A stretch of 15,312 nt of DNA from positions 1 to 15,312 of the forward strand of contig JANYFQ010000653.1 of assembly GCA_025362615.1 (NCBI GenBank), written 5' to 3'. Below, one piece after another: positions 6,635-14,282 of this stretch. The position numbers and the translations under genes are program-made. Within the stretch, counting starts at the first letter, position 1. Each line of letters opens with the position of its first letter. Below the pieces are notes generated by a model. That model was not told the DNA's origin, searched no databases, and saw nothing but the letters and a program-made list of their open reading frames with translations. This DNA comes from Hymenobacter sp. GTDB lineage: Bacteria > Bacteroidota > Bacteroidia > Cytophagales > Hymenobacteraceae.

Positions 6635-7327
6635 TTACTTCACCAGCAACTGCTCCATTTGCGCCCGCACGGCCGCCGGCTGCCGGGCCATGAGGTACTT
6701 GCTGCCCGCTTGCAGGCCCACGGCCACCAGCACGCAGGCCAGCAGCGGCAGCACCCAGCCCCGGCTGCGGTAGGGCTGCGCCCCGAGGTAGCGCGGCCAG
6801 AAAAACGCCACGTAGGCCACAATGGCCGGCACGTTGAAGGCCAGCGACAGCAGCGGACTCAGCCCGATGCGGGCCGCCGCCCAGGCCAGCACGGCGGTGC
6901 AGCCCACCAGGTAGGCGGCCAGAAATACTCCCAGCGCCGCCAGCGCCCCCCAGCGCCGCAGCCGCCCGAAGTTGAGCCCCAGCAGCGCCCCGCCCGCCAG
7001 CATCGAAAACAGCAGCGAGAAGATGACAATGGTAGCCGGTGAGTACAGCACCGGGCCGCCCCCGGCAGCATCGGCGGGCAGCGGGCCGGCCCCGGCCGGG
7101 CGGCTGGCCCCGGCGGCGGAGGCGGCCGTTTCGGCGGCCCGCTCGGCCGCCCCGGCCGCTTCGAGGGCCGGGCGCAGGGCCTCTTCCTCGGGGGCGGGCT
7201 GCCCGCGCCGGCGCAGCTCGGCCAGGGCGGCCAGCACGGCGGCCTCGCGGTACACGCCGGCTTCGGCCACGTAGCGGCGCAGGTCGGCATCGGTCTTGGC
7301 GCTCATTTTGGGGGCGTAGTCTTCCAT
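6635..7327 (-). CDS. Four-helix membrane protein of unknown function
   Basis: This 230-aa protein has a hydrophilic N-terminal part and a membrane C-terminal half. Residues 9-42 (SAKTDADLRRYV...AALAELRRRG) look like a short helical repeat. A low-complexity Ala/Pro/Glu linker follows to about 90. Four hydrophobic segments lie near 95-118, 126-149, 157-177 and 191-207. I know similar unnamed proteins from Hymenobacter-type genomes but cannot give a function. The ATG at 7327 is used; the frame is open further upstream, but that part is coded by the TGAGTGAA-type repeat and reads as artefactual LIHSL-like peptide. It is downstream of kynureninase with only the repeat element between, so co-transcription is possible. 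Confidence 0.8.
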   Translation of the reverse strand: MEDYAPKMSAKTDADLRRYVAEAGVYREAAVLAALAELRRRGQPAPEEEALRPALEAAGAAERAAETAASAAGASRPAGAGPLPADAAGGGPVLYSPATIVIFSLLFSMLAGGALLGLNFGRLRRWGALAALGVFLAAYLVGCTAVLAWAAARIGLSPLLSLAFNVPAIVAYVAFFWPRYLGAQPYRSRGWVLPLLACVLVAVGLQAGSKYLMARQPAAVRAQMEQLLVK

Positions 7328-7355
7328 AGCGTGTTTCAATGAGTGGATGAGCAAG

Positions 7356-7471
7356 TTCAATGAGTGAAGGAGTGAAGGAGTGGATGAGTGAATTATTAGG
7401 CTGGCAACGCCAGCGGACGCACTGCCAACAATAATTCACTCATCCACTCATTCACTCTTTCACTCATTGAA
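7356..7471. repeat. TGAGTGAA-word palindromic element, copy A
   Basis: Arms at 7356-7397 and 7430-7471 are 42 bp each and match at 40 positions. They are built from degenerate 8-bp words such as tgagtgaa and gagtggat. The 32-bp loop contains a hairpin (ctggc, aac, gccag) and, on the minus strand, the word gttggcagtgcgtc, which is also in copy B at 11836-11950. The kynureninase stop codon (7460-7462) is inside the right arm. A further part-unit lies at 7335-7350 beside the downstream gene's start. Confidence 0.88.
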
Positions 7472-8728
7472 AAAACTTCGCACCGCCGCCCCGGCCCGGT
7501 CCACGTCGGCGAAGGAGTTGTAGAGCGGCACCGGCGCGAGGCGGATGACGTTGGGCTCGCGCCAGTCGGCCAGTACGCCCTGGGCGGCGAGGTGGTCGAA
7601 GAGTTCGCGCCCGCGCTCGGGCACCAGCACCGAGAGCTGGCAGCCGCGCTGGGCGGGGTCGGGCGGGGTGATGATTTCGAGGGCCGTGGCGGGCAGGCCG
7701 AGGCCGCGCAGGTGGGCTTCGAGGCGGGCCGTGAGGGCTTCGCTCTTGCGGCGCAGCGCCGCCATGCCCCCGGCCCGGTCGATGATGGCGAGGCTGGCGC
7801 GGTGGATGGCCATCGGGAATATCTGGGCGTTGGAAAGCTGCCAGCCCGCCGCCCCCGGCATGGGCCGGAAGCCTTTCTTCATCTCAAACCTATCCGAAGG
7901 GTCGTGCCCCCACCAGCCGGCCAGGCGCAGCAGCTCGGGCCGGTGCGCGTGGCGCTCATGCACGAACACCCCGCTGGTGCCGCCCGGCCCCGAGTTGAGG
8001 TATTTGTAGGAGCACCAGCAGGCAAAGTCCACGTTCCAGTCGTGCAGGTGCAGTTCGAGGTTGCCGGCGGCGTGGGCCAAATCGAAGCCCACGGTGGCCC
8101 CCGCAGCGTGCCCGGCGGCCGTGATGGCGGCCATGTCGAAGGCCTGCCCGGTGTAGTAGTTCACGCCGCCCAGCAGCACCACGGCCAGGGTGTCGCCCAG
8201 TTCGGCAATTCTGGCCAGGATGTCGGCCGTGCGCAGGGTGTGCTCGCCGGGCCGGGGCAGCAGCTCCACGATGGCCGCGGCCGGGGCCAGGCCGTGCAGG
8301 CGGGCCTGGCTCTCGAGCGCATACTGGTCGGAGGGGAAGGCCCCGCCTTCCATCAAAATAACGAACCGCGAGGCCGTGGGCCGGTAAAACGACACCATTA
8401 GCAGGTGCAGGTTTACGGTGAGGTTGTTCATCACCACTACTTCGAGCGGCCGGGCGCCCACGAGGCGGGCGGTGGGCTCGGCCAGCGCCTCGTGGTAGTG
8501 CAGCCAGGGCGAGGTGCCGTGGAAGTGCCCCTCCACGCCCAGGCGCTGCCAGTCGACAAACTCCTGCTCGACGGCCGCACGGGCTGCCACGGGCATCAGC
8601 CCCAGCGAGTTGCCGCAGAAGTAAGCGCACGGTTGCCCATCGGGGCCGGGCGGAATATGAAACTCCCGCCGAAACAAGGCCAGCGGGTCGGCCGCGTCGA
8701 GGGCGGCGGCGGGGGTGAAGTTGGTCAT
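7460..8728 (-). CDS. kynU: Kynureninase
   Basis: Kynureninase is a PLP enzyme that splits L-kynurenine or 3-hydroxykynurenine into (3-hydroxy)anthranilate and L-alanine. The 422-aa protein has the usual length. The N-terminal signature YFCGNSLGLMP is at 36-46. FPSDQYA at 131-137 supplies the PLP-stacking Phe and an Asp. FDLAHAAGN at 215-223 carries the Asp that contacts the pyridine nitrogen, and WCSYKYLNSGPGG carries the Schiff-base lysine K242. The C-terminal small domain ends in RLAPVPLYNSF and then FNE, the last residues being encoded by the repeat at 7430-7471. The start at 8728 gives the normal N terminus. It is 57 bp downstream of the GT-C-like gene with no promoter motif in between, so the two are probably co-transcribed. 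Its product feeds the dioxygenase at 11936-12463. Confidence 0.97.
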   Translation of the reverse strand: MTNFTPAAALDAADPLALFRREFHIPPGPDGQPCAYFCGNSLGLMPVAARAAVEQEFVDWQRLGVEGHFHGTSPWLHYHEALAEPTARLVGARPLEVVVMNNLTVNLHLLMVSFYRPTASRFVILMEGGAFPSDQYALESQARLHGLAPAAAIVELLPRPGEHTLRTADILARIAELGDTLAVVLLGGVNYYTGQAFDMAAITAAGHAAGATVGFDLAHAAGNLELHLHDWNVDFACWCSYKYLNSGPGGTSGVFVHERHAHRPELLRLAGWWGHDPSDRFEMKKGFRPMPGAAGWQLSNAQIFPMAIHRASLAIIDRAGGMAALRRKSEALTARLEAHLRGLGLPATALEIITPPDPAQRGCQLSVLVPERGRELFDHLAAQGVLADWREPNVIRLAPVPLYNSFADVDRAGAAVRSFFNE

Positions 8729-8785
8729 GGAAACCGTTGCGGGCCAGTGAAAAAAAGGGTGGGTTGGGTAGCAGTCGTTGGGCGG

Positions 8786-10282
8786 CTACCACGGCTTCGG
8801 CGCGGGCTTCAGCCCTTCAAAGATGGCACGGGGACCGCCTTCCAGCTGGGCCTGGGCCTGGGCCGAGAGGGTAAACGCGCCCGCCAGCAGCCCCAGGTAC
8901 AGGCCCAGACCCAGCACGCGGGCGCGGGCCGAAGCGTTCTTCCAGGTATGCAGTGGCCGCGCCCCGAAGGCCAGCGCGGCGCACAGTAGCAGGTGCAGCG
9001 GCAGCAGAAACCGGCACTCCACCAGCACCGGCAGCACGGCCGCGCAAGGCAGCAGCAGCGCCGCCAGCGTCAGCAGCGCGGGCACCGGCGGCCGGCGGCC
9101 GGCGACGGCGCGGCGCAGCCCGGCAAGTAGCACCAGCAGGCCCGCGCCCAGGACCGTGTAGTTGGCCCAGGCCAGGCTCCAGGTAGGCACGTACACCTGC
9201 TTGACGTAAGGCGTGGGGTACTGCACGTCGAGGGCGTTGAAGAGGTGGCGGCCCCACACGCCGGCCACCACGGCCGGGGACGCCCGCACCAGAGCCAGGT
9301 ACTCGGCGGTGGTGGTGAGAGTTTCGGGGCCGCTGTGCCGCCACAGGGCCTGCCCGGCGGGGTCGGCGAAGAACATTTGGGGCGCGGGGTGGTCGTCGGC
9401 CTCGCTGGTTTCGTACTTCTGGTTGCACAGCCCCATTTGCAGTTGCTGGAAGTAGAGGCTGCGCCCGCCGGGCGGGTGGGTCAGCACCAAGGGCGTGGCC
9501 GCGTCAAAATGGTGCTGGTTGAGCAGCAACTGCGGCCCGCCCACCAAGGCCAGCCCGCCCACGAAGGCCAGCCGCCGGCCCCACTCGGCGGCCGGCCCGC
9601 GCCGGCGGGTAGCGGGCCGGGGCCACAGGGCCAGCAGCCCCGCCAGCGGCAACGCCGCCAGGTACACGGGCCGGAAGTTGACGGCTGCCGCCACCGCCAC
9701 GCCCGCCAGCAGCCCGCTGCCCACCGAGCGCCCGCGCAGCAGCGCCCACAGCCCGCCGGCCAGGGCCAGCAACGACGGAAAATCGGTGAGCGGGTAGTTG
9801 AAGTACCCGCGCCAGAATACAAACCCCAGCGCCCCGAACGCCAGCCGCCGCTGCCACGACACCGGCGTGGCCTCGGCCCCGTTTGCACCGGCGGGCTGCA
9901 AGGCCTGCCACAGCCCCGGCACCACCACGCCGAAGAACCCCGCCGCCAGCGCCGCCCCCACCACCCGCACCAGCGTGACCGTGGGAATGCTGCAGGCCTC
10001 GCCCAGCCAGGCCAGCGGTGCCAGCAGCAACGGAAAGAAGTAACCCCGCAGGCTACTGTCGAAGGCGTAAAGGTCAAAGCTGCCGCTCTGCCAGTACTGG
10101 TTGGCCAGCGTCCAGTAGTAGCCGTCGTCGTACCGGTAATCGACGCTCTCGCTGGTGAAGAGGTAAACGCCGAAGGCCACGAACAGCACTCGGAACGCCG
10201 CCTGCCCCGGTCGGCGCTCGGCCCAGGCGTGGGCGCGGGCCAGGCGGCCGGTGGTGGGCAAAGGGGCGGCAACGACGGACAT
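8786..10282 (-). CDS. Polytopic membrane protein, GT-C glycosyltransferase-like
   Basis: This 498-aa protein has about 9-11 hydrophobic segments. The first is near residues 31-45. It is followed by the extracytoplasmic-loop sequence YRYDDGYYWTLANQYW with an acidic pair at D52-D53. That arrangement is typical of GT-C enzymes (ArnT/PMT-like), which move sugars from polyprenyl-phosphate donors. A second loop (about 260-360) is hydrophilic. I cannot identify a named family or substrate, so the enzymatic role is an inference. A promoter motif lies 39 bases upstream (10321-10328). It interrupts the kynurenine genes, between ACMS decarboxylase and kynureninase, and appears to lead the transcript into kynU. 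An alternative is a membrane protein with no transferase activity. Confidence 0.7.
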   Translation of the reverse strand: MSVVAAPLPTTGRLARAHAWAERRPGQAAFRVLFVAFGVYLFTSESVDYRYDDGYYWTLANQYWQSGSFDLYAFDSSLRGYFFPLLLAPLAWLGEACSIPTVTLVRVVGAALAAGFFGVVVPGLWQALQPAGANGAEATPVSWQRRLAFGALGFVFWRGYFNYPLTDFPSLLALAGGLWALLRGRSVGSGLLAGVAVAAAVNFRPVYLAALPLAGLLALWPRPATRRRGPAAEWGRRLAFVGGLALVGGPQLLLNQHHFDAATPLVLTHPPGGRSLYFQQLQMGLCNQKYETSEADDHPAPQMFFADPAGQALWRHSGPETLTTTAEYLALVRASPAVVAGVWGRHLFNALDVQYPTPYVKQVYVPTWSLAWANYTVLGAGLLVLLAGLRRAVAGRRPPVPALLTLAALLLPCAAVLPVLVECRFLLPLHLLLCAALAFGARPLHTWKNASARARVLGLGLYLGLLAGAFTLSAQAQAQLEGGPRAIFEGLKPAPKPW

Positions 10283-10320
10283 ACGCGGGCGGGCAGGTGG
10301 GCAGGCAGGTGGTGGAAGGG

Positions 10321-10328
10321 CAAATTTA
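10321..10328 (-). promoter_or_regulatory. Bacteroidota -7 promoter element of the GT-C-like gene (and probably kynU)
   Basis: TAAATTTG on the minus strand matches TAnnTTTG exactly, 39 bases before the ATG at 10282. No clear -33 element is visible in the GC-rich DNA upstream. As no other promoter is seen before kynU, it may drive both genes. Confidence 0.6.
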
Positions 10329-10351
10329 CGGCCCGCCGCCGCCGCTGGGCC

Positions 10352-10718
10352 TCAGTTGGTGAGGATAATGCCCAGGAAACACGCCGAACCAGAAGCATTG
10401 CCGCCCCACGTTGCCCATGTAGGGCCCCACTCGCAGCCCGCGCCCTCCTCCCCAACGCGGGCCATTGGGCCAAGCCCAGGGCCCCGGCGCACGGTAGCCA
10501 CAACCGCAGGCACCAGGTGACCGGCCCCACGAAAAAGCCCCAAAGTGCCACGGGATGGCAAGCCAGAACGCTACCCCCAGCAGGGCCAGCGCCGCCGTGC
10601 CTGGTGCCACCCATTGCCACCGGGTGGGCCAGCGCCCCACCTGCGGCAGTGCGTAAAATGCCTTTTGCGTAAGTCCGGGAATTGTTATTGTTTCTGCTCT
10701 TCTGGCCCCAGAGCGGCG
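10352..10718 (-). pseudogene. Possible remnant of a small membrane-protein gene, frame broken
   Basis: The gap between 10283 and 10817 has no intact gene. On the minus strand one frame is open from 10718 and reads QKAFYALPQVGRWPTRWQW, followed by a hydrophobic helix (ALALLGVAFWLAIPW). Sense then seems to move to another frame at an A5/T5 run (10532-10536), giving FFVGPVTWCLRLWLP. A segment near 10380-10420 (GNVGRQCFWFGVFPG) returns to the first frame, and a third frame ends in GIILTN and a stop at 10352. No start codon fits. This is compatible with a decayed two- to three-helix protein, but GC-rich DNA yields such frames by chance. The rest of the gap, 10719-10817, is AT-richer and shows nothing I can name. 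Confidence 0.25.
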
Positions 10719-10817
10719 CTACGCCCACTGCGTCTTCCGCCACTGCACCCACTACGGGATAATCGCCCCAGCATCTAGCAGCTTAGCAATCAGACAATTC
10801 AATCAAAAACCAGAAAC

Positions 10818-11825
10818 TCACCCAAACTGCGCCCGCGCCAGGCCCAGCCAGTCCAGCGCGTTCTGGCCCAGCATCCGGGCCTTCAGGTCGTCGCCGAAGG
10901 GCATCGAGCGGATGAGTTCGGCCGGGGTCAGCTCGCCGAGCGGGAAGGGGTAGTCGGTGCCGAGCACGATTTTGTCGGGGCCGAGGGTTTTGACGAGGTA
11001 TTCCAGCAGCAGGGGGTCATGCACCAGCGAATCGACCCAGAACTTGCCCAGGTAGCGGCGCGGGTTGTGGGGGTTGTCGACGGCGCAGAGGTCGGGGCGC
11101 ACCTGCCAGCCGTGCTCGATGCGGCCGATGGTGCTGGCAAACGTGCCCCCGCCGTGGGCCACGGCCACGCGCAGGGCCGGCAAGCGCTCGAGCACGCCGC
11201 CAAACACCAGCGAGCAGAGCGCGAGGGTGCTTTCGGCGGGCATCCCCACGAGCCAGGGCAGCCAGTATTTGGGCATTTTTTGCTGGCCCATCATGTCCCA
11301 CGGATGCACGAACACGCACATTCCGAGCGCGGCAGCCGCCTCGAAAACCGGGAAAAGTTCGGGCGCGTCGAGGTTCCAGTCGTTGATGTGGGAGCCGATT
11401 TGCACGCCCGCCAGGCCAATGCTTTTGCAGCGTTCGAGTTCTTTAATGGCCAACTCCGGGGCTTGCATCGGCAGGGTGCCCAGGCCCACAAAGCGGGTGG
11501 GGTAGCGCTGCACCACGCCGGCAATGTGGTCGTTGAGCAACTGGCTGAGGTCGAGGCAGTCGGCGGGCTTGGCCCAGTAGCTGAACATGACGGGCACGGT
11601 GCTCAGCACCTGCACCTGCACCTGGTGCGGGGCGTACTCGCGCAGGCGCACGGCGGGGTCCCAGCAATTGTCCTGCACCTCCCGGAAAAACTTGTCGTCC
11701 TGCATCATGCGGGCGCAGCAGGGCTTGTGGTGCTCGAGGCGCACGAAGCCGCCGTAGCCGTAGCGCTGGGCCAAATCGGGCCAGTGCTGGGGCAGGATGT
11801 GGGTGTGAATGTCGATGGCAAGCAT
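10818..11825 (-). CDS. nbaD: 2-amino-3-carboxymuconate-6-semialdehyde decarboxylase (ACMSD)
   Basis: ACMSD is a zinc amidohydrolase-fold enzyme that decarboxylates ACMS to 2-aminomuconate semialdehyde, diverting flux from quinolinate and NAD toward catabolism. The 335-aa protein matches the family length. The metal ligands are visible: H7 and H9 in DIHTHI, H174 in VFVHPWDM, H224 in AHGGG and D291 in LGTDYPFP. These line up with H9, H11, H177, H228 and D294 of the Pseudomonas enzyme. The ATG at 11825 puts DIHTH at the N terminus; the longer frame runs into the palindromic element upstream and is rejected. It follows the dioxygenase gene with only that element between them, so the order in transcription is the same as in the pathway. 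The symbol follows the Pseudomonas 2-nitrobenzoate gene set. Confidence 0.96.
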   Translation of the reverse strand: MLAIDIHTHILPQHWPDLAQRYGYGGFVRLEHHKPCCARMMQDDKFFREVQDNCWDPAVRLREYAPHQVQVQVLSTVPVMFSYWAKPADCLDLSQLLNDHIAGVVQRYPTRFVGLGTLPMQAPELAIKELERCKSIGLAGVQIGSHINDWNLDAPELFPVFEAAAALGMCVFVHPWDMMGQQKMPKYWLPWLVGMPAESTLALCSLVFGGVLERLPALRVAVAHGGGTFASTIGRIEHGWQVRPDLCAVDNPHNPRRYLGKFWVDSLVHDPLLLEYLVKTLGPDKIVLGTDYPFPLGELTPAELIRSMPFGDDLKARMLGQNALDWLGLARAQFG

Positions 11826-11835
11826 AGCTTTTTTG

Positions 11836-11950
11836 TCAATGAGTGAATGAGCGAGTGAGTAAATGAGTGAATTAATGGTTGGCAGTGCGTCGCCTCGCGT
11901 CACCAAACTATCAACTCACTCATTCGCTCATTCGCTCATTCACTCATTGA
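11836..11950. repeat. TGAGTGAA-word palindromic element, copy B
   Basis: Arms at 11836-11873 and 11913-11950 match at 34 of 38 positions. The words are tgagtgaa, tgagcgag and similar. The loop begins ggttggcagtgcgtc on the plus strand, the same word that copy A (7356-7471) carries on the minus strand, so the two copies are in opposite orientation. The element fills the gap between the dioxygenase and ACMSD genes, supplies the dioxygenase stop (11936-11938) and ends about 10 bases before the ACMSD start. Confidence 0.88.
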
Positions 11951-12463
11951 AACCGGGGCCGCCATGTACGTGCCGCACTGTTTGCAGGTCCGCAGGTCGT
12001 CGTTGGCCCAAAAGGCGTTCATGATGGGCGGCAGTTGGGTCACGATGTCGGTGATTTCGGCGAAGGTTTCGTGCAGCTTGGTGCCGCAGTTTTCGCAGTA
12101 CCACTGAAAGCCGTCGAGTTCGCCGCCGCTGCGGTAGCGCTCGAGCACCAGGCCCACGGTGCCGGCGGGGCGGCGGGGCGAGTGCGGCACGTGGGGCGGC
12201 AGCAAAAACATTTCGCCGGGGCCGATGGCGATGTCCACCGGCTGCCCGTCCTCGATGATTTTGACGGTCATCGTGCCCTCGATTTGCCAGAATAGCTCCT
12301 CGCCGGCATCGACGTGGTAGTCCTTGCGGGCGTTGGGGCCACCGACGACCATGACGATAAAATCGGCGTTGTCGGTGAACACCTGCTGGTTGCCCACGGG
12401 TGGCTTGAGCAGGTGGCGGTGCTCGTCAATCCAGCCTTGAATGTTGAAGGGGCGGCGTATCAT
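11936..12463 (-). CDS. nbaC: 3-hydroxyanthranilate 3,4-dioxygenase
   Basis: This cupin enzyme uses Fe(II) and O2 to open 3-hydroxyanthranilate to ACMS, the substrate of the next gene's product. The 175-aa length is that of the bacterial single-domain form. The N terminus RPFNIQGWIDEHRHLLKPPV is diagnostic. Iron ligands are H50, E56 and H94; substrate-binding R46, R98 and E108 are also present, close to the numbering of the Cupriavidus enzyme. A C-terminal rubredoxin-like site is intact (C123, C126, C160, C163). The final SMSE and stop are encoded by the palindromic element at 11913-11950. It lies 158 bp downstream of the DUF2079 gene. I see no convincing TAnnTTTG motif in that gap, so the promoter is unresolved. 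Confidence 0.97.
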   Translation of the reverse strand: MIRRPFNIQGWIDEHRHLLKPPVGNQQVFTDNADFIVMVVGGPNARKDYHVDAGEELFWQIEGTMTVKIIEDGQPVDIAIGPGEMFLLPPHVPHSPRRPAGTVGLVLERYRSGGELDGFQWYCENCGTKLHETFAEITDIVTQLPPIMNAFWANDDLRTCKQCGTYMAAPVSMSE

Positions 12464-12621
12464 GGTTTTCTAGGTAAGAGTGAAGAATGGGCGGCTGGCA
12501 AGGTTTGGAATGAGGCGGGCCGCCCCGCCCGGCCATTGCCTGCAGAGCCGACTTTAGCGATGGTGGTCAGTGGATAATGGCTAAAAGCCATCCGCCAAAA
12601 ATCATCAACCATAAACCCGGC

Positions 12622-14199
12622 TCATCGTCCGGCATTGGGGTAGCCACGGGCGGTGTCGGCGGCCCCGAGGGCGCGGCGCTCAAAAATACGGCGCGGCGGC
12701 GGGGGCAGCGACCTGAGCCGCCGCAGCACGCGCACCGGCCCGGTGCCGGGCAGCGTTTGCCAGCGCCCGTTGCGCTGGTAGCGGGCCAGCTCGGCGGTCA
12801 GGGCGCTGTCGCTGAGTGGGTAGGTCGAGGCCTGGGGCAGGGCCACGAGGTAGTCGGCATCGCCGACGTAGGGAAATAAATAGACAAAGGGCCGGGCCGC
12901 CAGGTGCGGCAGCACGGCGCTCGTGGCGCTCACCCGCGCCGTGGGCGGCAGCAGGGCCAGCGCCCGGTGCGCAGCCCCGGCATCGAAGGGCTGTTGGTAG
13001 TGGCGGCCCCGAAAAAATTGCTGGGCGGCCTTGTCGTAGCCCGGCGACACGCGCACCTGCATCGAAACCACGGTGGCGGCCAGGGCCAGGACCGCCGCCG
13101 CCGTTGCCCACTGTGCGGCCCGGCGCGGGGCCGCCCCCCGCGCCAGCCACTGGCTGAGGGCGGCGTGCAGCACCGGCACGAACTCGATGGAATACTGGGC
13201 ATTGAGGCCCCAGTGGCTCACGTTGGCCGAGAGCAACTTCTGGCCGTAGATGGGGGCCAGCATCAGCAGGTACGCCGGCCGTCGCAGCAGCGCCAGCCCC
13301 CCCGACAGCAGCACCATCGCGTGCAGCTCGCGCTTCACGTGGTCGCCGTTGGGCGCGTTGAAATAATTAACGAACAGCAGCTTGAGTACGAAGAATGGCC
13401 GCGTGGCCAGCGTCGTCAGCACCTCGCCGGCCGAGGTGCCCAAGGCGGCGTAGTTGGCCTGGTAGCCGTAGGCCTGCCCCGCGCCCAGGGCCGGCACCAC
13501 AACCAGCACCACCGCCAGAAAATACGCCGCAGCACCCGCCGCCAGGGCCAGCGCCCAGGTGCGGCGGGCGGGCGTGCGCCAGTGCAGCAGCGCCAACCCC
13601 AGGGCGATGAATACCAGCCACAAGGCCATGTTTTCCTTGCTCAGGGCCAGCAGCGCGGCCACCGCCGTGGCTCGGCCCCGGCGGTCGGCCTCGAACCAGT
13701 AAAATAGCCAGGGCAGTAGCATGGCCGCCAGCACGTTGTCGTGGTAGTCGAAGGCCAGGGCCGAATAAACACCCCAAGTGCTCAGAAACAGCACCAGCAG
13801 CGCCAGCGCCGCCCCCGGCTGCCGGCCCTGGGTGCGCAGCAGGTGCAGGCGGTAAGCTCCGCAGCCCCCGCCCAGCACCAGCCCGATTTGCGCCAGCACC
13901 AGCGCGTAGCTGCCAAACACCCAGTACAGCGGCGCGTAGAGCAATTGCGTCAGCGTGAAATGGTCGCCGAGCAGGTTGTTGTAGCGCATCACCGAGTTGG
14001 CGTTCGGCCGCAGGTGGGCGTAGTCCCACAGGGCCTGGTTGTAGATGCCCAGGTCGTAGGCGTAGGTCCGAAACAGGTAGTGATTGACGACCGCCAGCAG
14101 GCCGTACGCCGCCCCGAACAAGGCTAGCACCAAGCCCGCCCGCCACAGTGGCGGGCGGGCCACGGCGGGCAGCGCATCATGAAAGTGGTTCATTCGCAT
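12622..14199 (-). CDS. DUF2079 family polytopic membrane protein
   Basis: The 525-aa protein has an N-terminal helix (about 20-40) and then YAYDLGIYNQALWDY (46-60) and NNLLGDHFTLTQLLYAPLYW (74-93). These are the hallmark blocks of DUF2079. About nine more hydrophobic segments follow, and a soluble C-terminal domain (about 390-525) with SATSAVLPHLAARPFVYLFP. The architecture resembles GT-C enzymes, so a lipid-linked sugar transferase role is possible but unproven. The start may be the ATG at 14199 or the one at 14193. It is divergent from the dehydrogenase gene at 14312 and upstream of the dioxygenase. It probably belongs with the other envelope genes here rather than with kynurenine breakdown. 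Confidence 0.85.
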   Translation of the reverse strand: MRMNHFHDALPAVARPPLWRAGLVLALFGAAYGLLAVVNHYLFRTYAYDLGIYNQALWDYAHLRPNANSVMRYNNLLGDHFTLTQLLYAPLYWVFGSYALVLAQIGLVLGGGCGAYRLHLLRTQGRQPGAALALLVLFLSTWGVYSALAFDYHDNVLAAMLLPWLFYWFEADRRGRATAVAALLALSKENMALWLVFIALGLALLHWRTPARRTWALALAAGAAAYFLAVVLVVVPALGAGQAYGYQANYAALGTSAGEVLTTLATRPFFVLKLLFVNYFNAPNGDHVKRELHAMVLLSGGLALLRRPAYLLMLAPIYGQKLLSANVSHWGLNAQYSIEFVPVLHAALSQWLARGAAPRRAAQWATAAAVLALAATVVSMQVRVSPGYDKAAQQFFRGRHYQQPFDAGAAHRALALLPPTARVSATSAVLPHLAARPFVYLFPYVGDADYLVALPQASTYPLSDSALTAELARYQRNGRWQTLPGTGPVRVLRRLRSLPPPPRRIFERRALGAADTARGYPNAGR

Positions 14200-14244
14200 T
14201 CAAAAAAAAACTGGGCCACGAGCCGCCTGGCTCGCCCCGCCGTG

Positions 14245-14252
14245 CAAAGCAA
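14245..14252 (-). promoter_or_regulatory. Possible -7 promoter element of the DUF2079 gene
   Basis: TTGCTTTG on the minus strand matches TAnnTTTG at five of six defined positions, about 45 bases before the ATG at 14199. It is the only near match in the 112-bp divergent gap on this strand. Confidence 0.3.
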
Positions 14253-14261
14253 CGCACCAAC

Positions 14262-14269
14262 GACCTTTG
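14262..14269 (+). promoter_or_regulatory. Possible -7 promoter element of the SDR gene
   Basis: GAccTTTG matches TAnnTTTG at five of six defined positions and is followed by CGCCATG, the same context as the short-leader starts at 2952 and 3026. Here that ATG (14274) opens only a four-codon frame, and the real start is at 14312. Confidence 0.4.
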
Positions 14270-14282
14270 CGCCATGCTCGTC

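Noticed and set aside
10661..10677. Insertion-sequence terminus (ttttgcgtaagtcc)
   Set aside because: Only a vague resemblance from memory; no partner end, transposase or target duplication is visible, so no mobile element is called.
12464..12621. Promoter for the dioxygenase in the 158-bp gap
   Set aside because: The best minus-strand candidates (such as TATGGTTG) are weak and far from the start, so I do not call one.
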